A DNA stretch of 64,000 nucleotides from Bdellovibrio sp. GTDB lineage: Bacteria > Bdellovibrionota > Bacteriovoracia > Bacteriovoracales > Bacteriovoracaceae. A program made the translations under genes and the position numbers. The notes below the pieces were generated by a model that was given only the letters and a program-made list of their open reading frames with translations, was not told the origin of the DNA and searched no databases. This document shows positions 1-9,046 of this stretch, one piece after another (position 1 is the first letter of the stretch; each line of letters opens with the position of its first letter). Location of the stretch: positions 147,688 to 211,687 of the forward strand of contig JACPIU010000014.1 of NCBI GenBank assembly GCA_016187935.1, written 5' to 3'.

Positions 1-1427
1 TCTTCAATATCTTTTTGATCAATAAGCAATGTCTCTTGCAGTGGTCCCTCGGTGGCTTTATCTTTTAATAGAGCAAGGGTAACCTCAGTATCGCTAAAAG
101 TTTGTTCATCACGCTTCATCGTTTTGGATAAATCATCCCAGATGATACTCTGAAATAGAAACCAGCAATTAAGGCCATCATTTTTACGGCAGGCATTGCT
201 GGCATTTTGATAGGCCAGTTTGATATCTTCATTCATGAGTGCGATGTAACTTCCCATGATAGAAGCTTCTTTGGGCAATTCGCCTTGAAAGAGCATTTTT
301 AGAGAGCGCATTTGTTGGTGTGAACGTTGAAAATTATTAAGTCTGACTTGAAAGGCGGTATTAAGGAGAACTTTTTTCCTAATATCTGTCTCTTGATCGA
401 GGATACGTGATAAAAGAGAAAGACCATCTTTGTATTGGGCCAGTATCCATGCCAGAGGTAAGGCGCGCTCGATGGCGTTTTTGGAGTTTTCTTTTTTTAG
501 CAGGGCCAGTTTGAAATGACCGAAGGCCAACTCATAATGTCCTTTGGCCATTTCAATGTTTCCTTTAATATTTTCAGCATTGGGGCCGCTTAAGTCTTCT
601 ACAAATTCCAGGGCCTTCTTATCTTCACTAAGCCTAAAGTAAATGAGCCCTATAAGTTCTCGCGTTTTGTGTGATTGAAAAGCTTCACCAGGCAATTCTT
701 GCAGGTATGGTTCGAGATAGCGTTCACGATTTGTATAAAGACCAAGCTTCAACCAAATACGAATGATATTATTGTCATCCAGATCGCGAGCAAAATTGCT
801 CAAATCTCTTCCTCTAAGTGCAAAAACGTCGCCGCTTGCGAATTTGTAGAGTGAACTCGGCCACATGTGCTCTGTATCGGAATAGCGAAATGTTTGCGGT
901 CCACAGGTGAAAAATTCTTCTTTCATTTTCTGTTGATCTTTGGCCACCAAAGCACCCATGAACTTCAACATACAAATTTGCGGGTAATAGGCCACATTGC
1001 TGAAAAATTTGTTATCCAGGATTTCATTCATGTCCGAAAAACGATCTTGGATGAAATAGGTCAGCGCCAGATAACGGTTGCGCACCATTTGAATGCCCAT
1101 ACCTTTGGGACGCCATTTTTCTAGAAAGAATTGCGCCCGTTTAACTTGACCATTGATCAAGTAATTCTTGGCCTCAAGAAGATTTAGAAAATCTTGTTTT
1201 CTGGCCGAAAGTTCTATTTGTTGAATTCTTTCTTCAACTTCTGGCAGCGACAAACCAGACCAGTCTTGGCCTTCAAAAGATTGCTGCAGTTTTTTTGTGC
1301 CATTATTGGAAGTCCTTTGGGCCCAAACCATCCCGCTCGAGATGAATATCAGTAAGAACCCCAGGACAAAAATCTTACCGAGCAAAAAAAACCCTTTTTT
1401 AAATTGCAAATCCTGATGATGTTCCAT
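1..1427 (-). CDS. Secreted helical-repeat (TPR-like) protein, 3' end outside the window
   Basis: The frame is open from an ATG at 1427 to the window edge, about 475 residues, with no stop. The N-terminus has a short polar stretch, then a hydrophobic segment (GKIFVLGFLLIFISSGMVWA) ending in a signal-peptidase-like site, so the product is probably exported. The rest is rich in Leu, Glu, Lys and aromatic residues in a pattern of amphipathic helix pairs, with segments such as GHYELAFGHFKLALLK that resemble TPR units. It is divergent from the secreted protein at 1483, with about 55 bases between the starts that must hold both promoters. I recognise no named family. Scaffold or assembly roles are common for exported TPR proteins, but that is only analogy. 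Confidence 0.7.
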   Translation of the reverse strand, partial: MEHHQDLQFKKGFFLLGKIFVLGFLLIFISSGMVWAQRTSNNGTKKLQQSFEGQDWSGLSLPEVEERIQQIELSARKQDFLNLLEAKNYLINGQVKRAQFFLEKWRPKGMGIQMVRNRYLALTYFIQDRFSDMNEILDNKFFSNVAYYPQICMLKFMGALVAKDQQKMKEEFFTCGPQTFRYSDTEHMWPSSLYKFASGDVFALRGRDLSNFARDLDDNNIIRIWLKLGLYTNRERYLEPYLQELPGEAFQSHKTRELIGLIYFRLSEDKKALEFVEDLSGPNAENIKGNIEMAKGHYELAFGHFKLALLKKENSKNAIERALPLAWILAQYKDGLSLLSRILDQETDIRKKVLLNTAFQVRLNNFQRSHQQMRSLKMLFQGELPKEASIMGSYIALMNEDIKLAYQNASNACRKNDGLNCWFLFQSIIWDDLSKTMKRDEQTFSDTEVTLALLKDKATEGPLQETLLIDQKDIE

Positions 1428-1482
1428 ATTCAAACTCTTCGGGACTTATACCGATAAACTTGAAAAATGCTGTGAATAAGTT

Positions 1483-3168
1483 ATGAAGATGAGTGGGTTG
1501 AAGATCCTGAGTATATTGGTTGCATCGGTTGTCGCTGTGGCCCATGCCTTTGTACCACTGGAATCGCTGGTTCTGGGTGATCTCTCGCAAATTTTGTTGG
1601 AGAGAAAATCGGACCCGATACAATATGTCCTTCGTATCGACAAGGAGAGCGATGCTAGCATGAATGCTTATACCCGCTTTCTGGCATTTTATCGGGGAGT
1701 CTACGCGGAAGGTGAAAATCTAAAAAATTACTGCCCTTATGCGCCGACAGCTATCTATGCTCGTCCAATTGAGCTCGAACAGGTTAAGCGTTCGGTGATG
1801 GCGACTTTGCAATATCTCGGCCTTGATTTGAGCACTCGCGCCTTGGCCCTCTATGCCAAGCAGCTTGAATTCAACCAGGATGAATGGCGCAATTTGGCCG
1901 ACCGCCTAGTTGGACAATATTGCTCAAGAAATTTAACCATTATCAGTCTCAAGCAGTTGCGAAAAAATTTAGATATTTATTTTGAGCATGGAGCATCTTT
2001 TGAATTACCGTCAGTTCAGGCCAATCCACTTTTTCCTAAATCGCTTTCAGGTAAATTTCAAACTGAAAAATCTCGCGAGTTGGAATTCCTACAAACAGTG
2101 AAGTTATTTCGTGCTGTTTGTTCTTGGGGGAACGAATCAGATAATCCTCGACTTCTGGTTCCCTTTTTACGCAATCCTATCATCATGGCCACAGTTATCC
2201 GACATCTCACTGATATGGAGATGGCCTATAATTCCATTGATAATTCTGTTTACTTAACATCAAGAATAAACAGCGGTGTCAAAGTGTGGTGTGAGAATTT
2301 AGTTTGTCGCAAGAGAACTTCGGAATATATGGAGAAAAAGCTTTTTCGAGCGATCGGAAGTAAATCCTTTAAGGGGGATCTCGAATCACTCTATTGTCAC
2401 AATTTCAGAGATCTCGATTTCCTCAATCGTGAGCAGGTTCCGGAAATTAAAAAGTGGACGGATCATCAGAGCTTTGATGATTTTAATTTTCAACAATCAC
2501 AGTTTCTGGCGCTCTTAACCGGTGTTCCCGATTTTCTTTTGCGAAGTACAAATTTCTTGACCTCACAGGAAATCTTGCGAACAAGTTTTGATCAAACCTG
2601 GGATGAATGGGCCCAAGGTCAAGTCAAAACCCAAAGTCGTGATCTCTATTATGAGGAACCTCTTGCCATGGAGTTGGTTGAGCGAAAGTTATATTTCAAT
2701 CCGTTCAGGCCCGATTTTAAGGTGGTATTTGATGTCAATCTCGGAGAGTTGGATCGTGCCAATCGCATTGTCGGCAAGATTCGGGCCAAGTTCCATTTAC
2801 AAATCCACAATTCTTTTCTTGCATGGATTCGCAATGAGTGGAATAACTTAGATCCTCGTAATGTGCGTAAAAAAGATTCTATCATCAAGAATATGATAAA
2901 GAGTATTGAAGACCAGGTTCAGGCCAATCGGAAAAATTTTATTCTCCCACCCTGGGATGGTAACCTGGAAAATCTTATTGCCGATGAGATTATTCAGCAG
3001 CTTTCTCTTTACAAAGGGCCTTTTTTTAGTAAGTCCCCCAAAGGAATTACGCGTATCCCTATCGAGATCAATTATGGGCCATTCGCTCTTAAATATTTGG
3101 CCTATGAGGCCCAAGTCAAAAAAGAGTCCCAAGCGATAGATTACTCCTCCTACGAATATAGTGATTAG
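1483..3168 (+). CDS. Secreted protein of unknown function, 561 residues
   Basis: Starts at an ATG followed by a clear signal peptide (MKMSGLKILSILVASVVAVAHA, then FVPLES). The mature part of about 540 residues is mostly charged and helical, with several Trp-rich stretches (DQTWDEWAQGQ, LAWIRNEWNNLD) and scattered Cys residues. No catalytic motif or known repeat is visible. It starts about 55 bases from the divergent secreted protein to its left and ends 66 bases before the sigma-factor gene, so it may be cotranscribed with it. I do not recognise the family. Its size and export suggest an envelope or periplasmic role, which is inference only. Confidence 0.75.
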   Translation: MKMSGLKILSILVASVVAVAHAFVPLESLVLGDLSQILLERKSDPIQYVLRIDKESDASMNAYTRFLAFYRGVYAEGENLKNYCPYAPTAIYARPIELEQVKRSVMATLQYLGLDLSTRALALYAKQLEFNQDEWRNLADRLVGQYCSRNLTIISLKQLRKNLDIYFEHGASFELPSVQANPLFPKSLSGKFQTEKSRELEFLQTVKLFRAVCSWGNESDNPRLLVPFLRNPIIMATVIRHLTDMEMAYNSIDNSVYLTSRINSGVKVWCENLVCRKRTSEYMEKKLFRAIGSKSFKGDLESLYCHNFRDLDFLNREQVPEIKKWTDHQSFDDFNFQQSQFLALLTGVPDFLLRSTNFLTSQEILRTSFDQTWDEWAQGQVKTQSRDLYYEEPLAMELVERKLYFNPFRPDFKVVFDVNLGELDRANRIVGKIRAKFHLQIHNSFLAWIRNEWNNLDPRNVRKKDSIIKNMIKSIEDQVQANRKNFILPPWDGNLENLIADEIIQQLSLYKGPFFSKSPKGITRIPIEINYGPFALKYLAYEAQVKKESQAIDYSSYEYSD

Positions 3169-3234
3169 ACAACTTAGCTGTCCCTGACATATTTGGCCTG
3201 CAAGTATTAAAAAATTTTGGTAAAAACCTGTTTC

Positions 3235-4203
3235 ATGAAGATACCCAAGCGCAAGTCTCCCAAAAAAACTGCCAGACCTGAAGTGGTGGATGTCAGTTCT
3301 GAGTCCCCAACTGAGTTACCCATTGTTCCGGTATCAAATGGGCGCGCTGTTACTCTTTATGAACCAGGCCCTACTCGCGATCCGCTTATTTTGTATTTGC
3401 GGCAGATCGCACGATATAAGCTATTATCGCCTGAACAAGAGCAGGCCTTGACCCGGGCCTTGCATGAAACCGGCGATATTGAAGTAGCAAAGCAACTTGT
3501 TTTGGCCAATCTCCGTTTGGTGGTCAAGATTGCTTTTGAATATCGCAAGGTATATCAAAATCTCATGGACCTTATTCAAGAAGGTAATTTGGGCCTCATG
3601 AAGGCCGTCTCCAAATATGATCCTGATAAAGGCGCAAAACTCTCTTATTACGCAAGCTGGTGGATAAGGAGTTATATTTTAAAATACATTCTGGATAATT
3701 TTCGCTTAATTAAAATCGGTACGACCAATGAGCAAAAAAAACTTTTTTACAACTTATTGCGTGAAAAAAATCGTTTGATCTCCATGGGCATTGACCCGGA
3801 TTATCAAACCTTGAGTGATAATTTAGGTGTTTCGGTTAAATCGGTGGCGTTGATGGATGAGCGGTTAAGTGGAGGACCTCAAGAGATCAGTTTAGATGCC
3901 CCCGTGGGGGATGATGATTCCAAGTCCCTGGGAGATTATATTGGCAATGTTACCCCTGGGGTGGATGAGGAATTGGCCCACCTCGAAGAGCTTGATATTT
4001 TAAAAAAACATCTGGGTGGTTTTCTAGAAACATTAAAAGATAATCGTGACCGTGAGATCTTCAAAAAGCGTCTTATGGATGAAATACCTGCTTCTTTGCA
4101 GGCCATTGCTGATGAATATGGTGTGTCACGGGAGCGAATTCGACAGATAGAAGAACGGCTTATCAAGAACTTAAGGGTTTACATGCAGAAATTTATGGGG
4201 TAA
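3235..4203 (+). CDS. rpoH: RNA polymerase sigma factor, RpoH (sigma-32) type
   Basis: A sigma-70 family factor of about 322 residues. Region 1.2/2 is clear (DPLILYLRQIARYKLLSPEQE; DLIQEGNLGLMKAVSKYDPDKG; SYYASWWIRSYILKYI). Right after region 2.4 comes EQKKLFYNLLREKNRL, matching the RpoH box that sets sigma-32 factors apart from RpoD and RpoS. Region 4 ends with a helix-turn-helix (LQAIADEYGVSRERIRQIEERLIKNLR). The frame extends to a TTG at 3217, but ATG 3235 gives the more usual N-terminus. Neither has a strong ribosome site. Family knowledge: RpoH directs transcription of chaperone and protease genes after heat or protein-folding stress. The Lys/Pro-rich first 45 residues are longer than in the E. 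coli protein. Confidence 0.9.
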   Translation: MKIPKRKSPKKTARPEVVDVSSESPTELPIVPVSNGRAVTLYEPGPTRDPLILYLRQIARYKLLSPEQEQALTRALHETGDIEVAKQLVLANLRLVVKIAFEYRKVYQNLMDLIQEGNLGLMKAVSKYDPDKGAKLSYYASWWIRSYILKYILDNFRLIKIGTTNEQKKLFYNLLREKNRLISMGIDPDYQTLSDNLGVSVKSVALMDERLSGGPQEISLDAPVGDDDSKSLGDYIGNVTPGVDEELAHLEELDILKKHLGGFLETLKDNRDREIFKKRLMDEIPASLQAIADEYGVSRERIRQIEERLIKNLRVYMQKFMG

Positions 4204-4280
4204 AAGTCCCCCTTTAGCGCCCTGCTCTGGGGATGGACAGGCCATCAACTGGGGTCGTGGTAAGTAAAGGAGTCATTGAA

Positions 4281-4547
4281 ATGATTACATTTGAGCAGAA
4301 GAAAAAAGTAGTCTCTCGTTTTGGTAAAAACGATAAAGACACTGGATCACCTGAAGTCCAAATTGCCTTGCTAACAGAAAGAATTAATGACTTGGCACCA
4401 CATTTTGCCGCCAATCCGAAGGACCATAACGGCAATCGCGGTTTGATGAAAATGATTGGGCAGCGTAAAAATCTGCTTCGGTATGTGCAGAGAATTGATC
4501 AGGCCAAATACACTAAATTAATTACCGATCTAGGTCTCAGAAAATAA
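4281..4547 (+). CDS. rpsO: 30S ribosomal protein S15
   Basis: 88 residues, the usual S15 length, with the family signature in order: MITFEQKKKVVSRFG at the N-terminus, DTGSPEVQIALLTERI, then HNGNRGLMKMIGQRKNLLRY and the C-terminal KLITDLGLRK. AAAGGAG lies 8 bases before ATG 4281, which fixes the start even though the frame is open further upstream. S15 binds 16S rRNA early in assembly of the small-subunit platform. A hairpin terminator follows directly and then pnp, the conserved rpsO-pnp order seen in many bacteria. Confidence 0.98.
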   Translation: MITFEQKKKVVSRFGKNDKDTGSPEVQIALLTERINDLAPHFAANPKDHNGNRGLMKMIGQRKNLLRYVQRIDQAKYTKLITDLGLRK

Positions 4548-4561
4548 CAAACCTTAAACTG

Positions 4562-4586
4562 AAGGGAGAATCAAATCTCCCTTTTT
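4562..4586 (+). terminator. Rho-independent terminator after rpsO
   Basis: AAGGGAGA (4562-4569) pairs perfectly with TCTCCCTT (4576-4583) around a 6-base loop, and the T run continues to 4586. It lies 15 bases after the rpsO stop. It would let rpsO be transcribed alone, with read-through or a second promoter feeding pnp. Confidence 0.85.
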
Positions 4587-4855
4587 ATGTATTCATATCC
4601 TGGACTTTCACTGCGTGCGAGAGAAGTTATCATCATGAGAAGCTGATCGACGGCGTGTATATTTTGCGATAGAATGAAGTGATTGCAGAACAAAGTGAGG
4701 AGCGGGAGTTTGAATTTGGGGGATATTTGAGGGGAAAACGAGCGTTTTTCTTTGAAATATTCTTTAAATTCAACTTCCAATTCTTTTGCAATCCCTTTTA
4801 AATATTTTTTATTATGGCCCTTATCCTTTGGAGGGTTAGCATAGGAGTTATGTGT
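4587..4855 (+). other. Leader region before pnp
   Basis: About 270 bases between the rpsO terminator and the pnp start. The stretch is AT-rich and has stop codons in all forward frames until shortly before pnp. In other bacteria the pnp leader carries an RNase III-cleaved hairpin used for autoregulation. I see no long perfect stem here and claim no element. A 69-residue open frame on the minus strand (4571-4780) overlaps the terminator and looks like chance. Confidence 0.4.
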
Positions 4856-6976
4856 ATGTTGAAACGTGAGTTCCGTTTTGATTACGGCGGAAAAGAAGTA
4901 GTTGTTGAAACTGGACGATTGGCCAAGCAGGCCGATGGGTCAGTGCTTGTGACATCTGGTAAAACACAAGTGTTGGTTACCGCCACTTCGGCGCGATCAA
5001 TGAAACCCGATCAGGATTTTTTCCCTTTAACGGTTGAGTATACTGAAAAATTTTACGCTGCCGGTAAGTTTCTGGGCGGTTTTTTAAAACGTGAAGGCCG
5101 TCCTTCGACTCAGGAAAGTTTGAATGCACGATTGATCGATCGCCCCCTTCGGCCTCTCTTTCCAGAAGGATATATGGCAGAAACCGTCATCTCTTGTACG
5201 GTATTATCTTACAGCGGAGAGGGTGATCCTGAAATCTTGGCCGGACTCGGTGCCTCTGCCGCCCTTTGTATTTCAGATATTCCTTTTGATGGTCCGATTG
5301 GCTCATGCAAAGTTGGTAAAATTGACGGTAAATTGGTGATTAACCCCAATTTTGAAGATTGGGCCAAGTCAGAATTTGAACTTGCCGTGGCAGCTTCAGA
5401 TGATGCCATTCTCATGGTTGAAGGCGAAGCGCATGAACATACCGAGAAAGAAATATTGGAAGCCATTTTGTTTGGACATTCCCATATTAAACAATTTTGT
5501 ACCTTGGTCCGCCAGATGCAAAAAGAAGTTGGGGTTGCCAAGCGTGCCTTTGCACCCGTGATCCCCAATCCCACTTTGATGGCAACTCTCGAATCGCGCT
5601 TTAAGGAAATGGCCCGCCAAGCTCTCACAATTTCCGAAAAGTTGGAACGGCAAAATGCTGTAGGTGCCTTGGTGACAAAGGCCAAAGAGGCCTTGGCTGC
5701 CAATCCTAAAGATTTTGGTCTTGAGGAGAGTGCCGATTTTGAGAAGGCCGCCTTATCAGGTATTGATCTCCTTTTGTATAAACTTATGCGTGCCGATGTT
5801 CTGCTCGAAAATCGGCGTATTCAAGGACGTGGTTTGGATCAAATTCGTAAAATCACCACTGAAATTGATGTTTTAAAATCACCGCATGGTTCCGCCCTAT
5901 TCACACGTGGTGAAACCCAAGTCTTGGCCACTGTGACGATTGGTGGGTCTAAAGGCGACCAGATGGTCGATAGGATTGTCGGTCAACATTATGACAAATT
6001 TTATCTCCATTATTTTTTCCCGCCCTATTCTGTGGGTGAAGCCCGTGCCTCTCGCGGAGTTGGACGTCGAGAATTGGGGCATGGTAACTTGGCCGAGCGC
6101 GCTCTTAAGGCCATGGTTCCCCCACAAGAGAAATTTTCCTACACGATTCGTGTTGCATGTGAAGTTTTGGAATCTAACGGGTCATCTTCCATGGGTTCCG
6201 TATGTTCTGGTTCCATGGCGCTTATGGATGCCGGTGTTCCTCTTAAAAGTCCAGTCGCTGGGATTGCGATGGGTTTGATCAGTGATGGGAAAAATTATCG
6301 TATTTTGTCTGATATTATTGGCGATGAAGATCACTTAGGTGACATGGACTTTAAAGTCGCCGGCACCCATACCGGAATTACCGCGATCCAAATGGATATC
6401 AAAATCAAAGGATTAACACCTCAAATTATGGAGGAAGCACTGGAGCAAGCGCGTAAGGGCCGTTTACATATTTTGGGTGAAATGGCCAAAACGGTTCAGA
6501 CTCACCGTGATCACTTCAAAGAAGGTGTTCCAAGAATTGAGATGATCAAAATTCCACAAGACAAGATTGGGGCCTTAATTGGTCCGGGCGGAAAAAATAT
6601 TAAGGCCCTGCAAGAGGGGTATCAGGTTCAAATTGAAGTTGATGAAGATGGTACCGTGCGCGTGCTTGGTAGCGATCCAAAAATTCTGCAGGAATGTGTA
6701 TCGACTGTAAAATTACAACTCAATGGGCCTGAGGTCGGTGCAGATTATGTGGGAACCGTTGTTACAGTGAAAGATTATGGTGCTTTTGTTGACTTGGCAC
6801 CCGGTGTATCTGGACTGGTGCATGTCAGTGAATTTACCAACGAACGTGTGGCCGATCCTGGAGAATATGTGCGCGAAGGTGATCAATGCCACGTCCGCGT
6901 GGTTGAAATTGATCGCATGGGAAGGATTAAACTTTCGGCCAAAGTTGTGACTCCACTTAAGAAAAAAAGCAAATAG
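4856..6976 (+). CDS. pnp: Polyribonucleotide nucleotidyltransferase (PNPase)
   Basis: About 706 residues, close to the E. coli length. Two RNase PH folds are present: the first starts at KREFRFDYGGKEVVVETGRL and includes the RLIDRPLRPLFP motif; the second includes LFTRGETQVLATVTIG and the GSSSMGSVCSGSMALMDAG phosphate-binding region. Then come a KH domain (KIGALIGPGGKNIKALQ, GPGG loop) and an S1 domain (VGTVVTVKDYGAFVDLAPG). ATG 4856 is chosen because GGAG lies 8 bases upstream; ATG 4850 is too close to that site. PNPase degrades RNA 3' to 5' by phosphorolysis and also works with the degradosome. The dut gene follows after 24 bases. Confidence 0.97.
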   Translation: MLKREFRFDYGGKEVVVETGRLAKQADGSVLVTSGKTQVLVTATSARSMKPDQDFFPLTVEYTEKFYAAGKFLGGFLKREGRPSTQESLNARLIDRPLRPLFPEGYMAETVISCTVLSYSGEGDPEILAGLGASAALCISDIPFDGPIGSCKVGKIDGKLVINPNFEDWAKSEFELAVAASDDAILMVEGEAHEHTEKEILEAILFGHSHIKQFCTLVRQMQKEVGVAKRAFAPVIPNPTLMATLESRFKEMARQALTISEKLERQNAVGALVTKAKEALAANPKDFGLEESADFEKAALSGIDLLLYKLMRADVLLENRRIQGRGLDQIRKITTEIDVLKSPHGSALFTRGETQVLATVTIGGSKGDQMVDRIVGQHYDKFYLHYFFPPYSVGEARASRGVGRRELGHGNLAERALKAMVPPQEKFSYTIRVACEVLESNGSSSMGSVCSGSMALMDAGVPLKSPVAGIAMGLISDGKNYRILSDIIGDEDHLGDMDFKVAGTHTGITAIQMDIKIKGLTPQIMEEALEQARKGRLHILGEMAKTVQTHRDHFKEGVPRIEMIKIPQDKIGALIGPGGKNIKALQEGYQVQIEVDEDGTVRVLGSDPKILQECVSTVKLQLNGPEVGADYVGTVVTVKDYGAFVDLAPGVSGLVHVSEFTNERVADPGEYVREGDQCHVRVVEIDRMGRIKLSAKVVTPLKKKSK

Positions 6977-7000
6977 GTCTAGGGTTGGAAGGGAGAACTT

Positions 7001-7462
7001 ATGAATGAGATTTGTGTCAAAGTAAAAAAACTGGCGCATTTTGATGAGAGTTTTTCCCTTCCCAGTTATGAAACTACTGGGGCAGTCGGTGCTGATGTAC
7101 GTGCATCATTGACGAATCGTGACACGCTGGTCATTGCCCCGGGAGAGCGTAAGCTTGTGCCTACGGGACTGGCCTTTGAAATTCCAATTGGTTTTGAAAT
7201 TCAAGTGCGCCCTCGTTCGGGATTGTCTCTTAAAACCGCGCTTATGGTCGTAAATAGTCCCGGGACTATTGATGCTGATTATCGTGGTGAAGTACAAATC
7301 ATTTTAGGTAATTTAGGCCCGCGCGATGAGGTTATTAAACATGGCGATCGAATTGCTCAATTGGTTTTGGCCACAGTGACGCGGGCCGGATATCAAGTCG
7401 TAACCGAGCTTGAGGAAACTACAAGAGGTGAGGGTGGTTTTGGGTCCACTGGACGACGTTAG
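7001..7462 (+). CDS. dut: Deoxyuridine 5'-triphosphate nucleotidohydrolase (dUTPase)
   Basis: 153 residues, the standard length for the trimeric dUTPase. All five motifs are visible: GAVGADVRA near residue 26, RPRSGLSLK, the uracil-binding hairpin with GTIDADYRGEVQI, GDRIAQLVL, and the C-terminal RGEGGFGSTG that closes over the active site. AGGGAG precedes the ATG. It hydrolyses dUTP to dUMP and pyrophosphate, keeping uracil out of DNA and feeding thymidylate synthesis. It lies 24 bases after pnp and 15 before the next gene, so an operon is likely. Confidence 0.96.
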   Translation: MNEICVKVKKLAHFDESFSLPSYETTGAVGADVRASLTNRDTLVIAPGERKLVPTGLAFEIPIGFEIQVRPRSGLSLKTALMVVNSPGTIDADYRGEVQIILGNLGPRDEVIKHGDRIAQLVLATVTRAGYQVVTELEETTRGEGGFGSTGRR

Positions 7463-7477
7463 GACGGGGAAAGATAA

Positions 7478-7756
7478 ATGAAAGTGCCTTACAAAACGGT
7501 CAAGGATAAGGGCGAAGCGTTTGCTAGGATTAAAAGTTATATTACCCCCAGTTTATTTAGCAAATACAACATTAATCCCAAGATTGAGTACCTGCCAGGG
7601 AATGACCAGATCGTGGCCCTGGGAAAAGGATTTGAGTTAAAAATTATTTTTGCCGATAGCGATTTATTACTCGATCTCAATGTTGGAATCTTTCTTCGAG
7701 CTTTCAAACAGGTTATTTTAGAAAAAATAGAAAAAGAAGTTAGGGGCCTTGTGTAA
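7478..7756 (+). CDS. Small protein resembling the polyhydroxyalkanoic acid system family
   Basis: 92 residues with no signal peptide. The order of elements fits the small PHA-granule-region family (PF09650): an N-terminal conserved Lys-rich stretch with regularly spaced helices (KGEAFARIKSYI), a middle beta region (FELKIIFADSDLLLDLNVG), then a hydrophobic turn and an amphipathic C-terminal helix (FKQVILEKIEKEVRGL). The match is from memory of the pattern and is moderate. It sits 15 bases after dut and 32 before the ferredoxin gene in the same direction. No phasin or PHA synthase gene is in the window, so a PHA role is not supported by context. Confidence 0.6.
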   Translation: MKVPYKTVKDKGEAFARIKSYITPSLFSKYNINPKIEYLPGNDQIVALGKGFELKIIFADSDLLLDLNVGIFLRAFKQVILEKIEKEVRGLV

Positions 7757-7788
7757 GAAGAAATTCACTGGATGGATGGAGCACGCGA

Positions 7789-8409
7789 ATGTCTAAAGTA
7801 TTACTATGGCCGCCAATAATGAATTTAAAAGAGATCGAAGTAAGCAACGACCAGTCTCTCTTGGAGCAACTGAAAAAGGCCGGAGTGTCGGTTCAATCAG
7901 ACTGTGGCGGACATGCCAGTTGCGGAAAATGTGTGGTGAAAATTCATACAGGCGAGGACCATCTTTCACCTCCAGAATTCAAAGAATTAAAACTTCTTGG
8001 GAATGTCTTTCATCTCACAAAGGAGCGTTTGTCTTGCCAGACCCATATCATGGGTGATGTGACGATTGATATTTCTGCCCACGCAACGCAAATGAACAAT
8101 TTGGAATCTCAAAAAATACATGAATCTTCAGGAAGTTCCAAAATAAATTCCCAAACAAATTCTAAGACTCTATTGAAAAAGGGTGAGCAACTCAAGGCCG
8201 AGGCCATGGAGCGTTCACGCCAAGAAGTGGTCGAAGATGGCGATAAAACGATGCAGGACCCTGATTGGTTTCGGCACTGGGAAAAAAAATCAAAAGATGA
8301 AAAAGAGAAGCCAATGGGAAAACGTCTTGATGGTAACAAACGTCCTCGGATGTTTAAAACCCCCGAGGATGATCCAAAGGGTAGTGATGATAAGACCAAG
8401 AAAGAGTAA
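7789..8409 (+). CDS. 2Fe-2S ferredoxin with a long charged tail
   Basis: 206 residues. The first 90 form a plant-type ferredoxin fold. Cluster ligands are C39, C45 and C48 (CGGHASCGKC) plus C83 (ERLSCQTH), in the usual Cx5Cx2C...C arrangement. After about residue 100 the protein is hydrophilic and rich in Lys, Glu, Asp and Ser, with no fold apparent, so it is probably disordered. GGAG lies 8 bases before ATG 7789. Family knowledge: such ferredoxins carry single electrons to oxygenases or reductases. The partner is not obvious here. The long tail is unusual and may mediate binding. The next gene starts inside this one's 3' end. Confidence 0.85.
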   Translation: MSKVLLWPPIMNLKEIEVSNDQSLLEQLKKAGVSVQSDCGGHASCGKCVVKIHTGEDHLSPPEFKELKLLGNVFHLTKERLSCQTHIMGDVTIDISAHATQMNNLESQKIHESSGSSKINSQTNSKTLLKKGEQLKAEAMERSRQEVVEDGDKTMQDPDWFRHWEKKSKDEKEKPMGKRLDGNKRPRMFKTPEDDPKGSDDKTKKE

Positions 8410-9046
8410 TTGCTGCTTATTTTTGATTTTGTGCTTTAATATCATTCTCGGGAACGCCCAAGAACCTAGTCAGGCAGAGCTACGTGCCAAGGCCTTTGAT
8501 GATACTCCTGTTCGCGGCCAAACACCGGAGCCAACTCCAGCTCCCGGCCATAAGAGCTTTATCAACGAAGGCCTAGGCAAGATGGAAATGCTGGAAGAAG
8601 TCGATAAGCATTTGGCGAGTATGACCAACACTTTGAACCAACTAACAGGTCGGATTACTAAGATTGAAGAGACCTTAAAAAAAATCCCTCAGGATATCGA
8701 TCAAATCAAAAATACCGAACTGCCGGCGATTAAAAAGCAATTGAGTACGAGTATCTATGCCGCTCCCTTGGGGCCGAACACTGCGGGCACCACGGGAACA
8801 GGCACCGGTAGTGGGGCCACCTTAGGCAAAGTGCTTGAAGGGATCGGGGATGGTGAACTTAAAGATATGAAGTCCAAGGTGGAAGAAATGCATAGTACTT
8901 CCGTACCTAATTTACAGTTTGAAGTTTCATTATTGAAGGATACGCTCCGCACGCTTGAGGCCATTGTGACTACCATGGACCCTTTCAAAGGCAAAGGCCC
9001 CGTTGGCGGTGTGAGTATTGAACAAGATAAAAAGAAGGCCCCCTGA
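8387..9046 (+). CDS. Secreted coiled-coil protein of unknown function
   Basis: ATG 8387 overlaps the ferredoxin gene by 23 bases and has AAAGGG 5 bases upstream, suggesting coupled translation. The 219-residue product starts with a basic stretch (MIRPRKSN), a hydrophobic core and a cleavage-like LGNAQ. Then comes a Pro/Thr-rich segment (TPEPTPAPG) and heptad-like helical stretches at roughly residues 65-115 and 155-200, separated by a Gly/Thr linker (AGTTGTGTGSGATLG). Exported coiled-coil proteins of this kind often sit in the envelope, but nothing more specific is visible. Its stop overlaps the proposed CTG start of the dehydrogenase gene. Confidence 0.7.
   Translation: MIRPRKSNCCLFLILCFNIILGNAQEPSQAELRAKAFDDTPVRGQTPEPTPAPGHKSFINEGLGKMEMLEEVDKHLASMTNTLNQLTGRITKIEETLKKIPQDIDQIKNTELPAIKKQLSTSIYAAPLGPNTAGTTGTGTGSGATLGKVLEGIGDGELKDMKSKVEEMHSTSVPNLQFEVSLLKDTLRTLEAIVTTMDPFKGKGPVGGVSIEQDKKKAP

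Noticed and set aside
4571..4780. 69-codon minus-strand frame in the pnp leader
   Set aside because: It overlaps the rpsO terminator, has no clear ribosome site and no recognisable composition.
5209..5703. 164-codon open frame on the minus strand
   Set aside because: It lies entirely inside pnp on the opposite strand and has low-complexity Ser/Ala composition typical of an antisense shadow.
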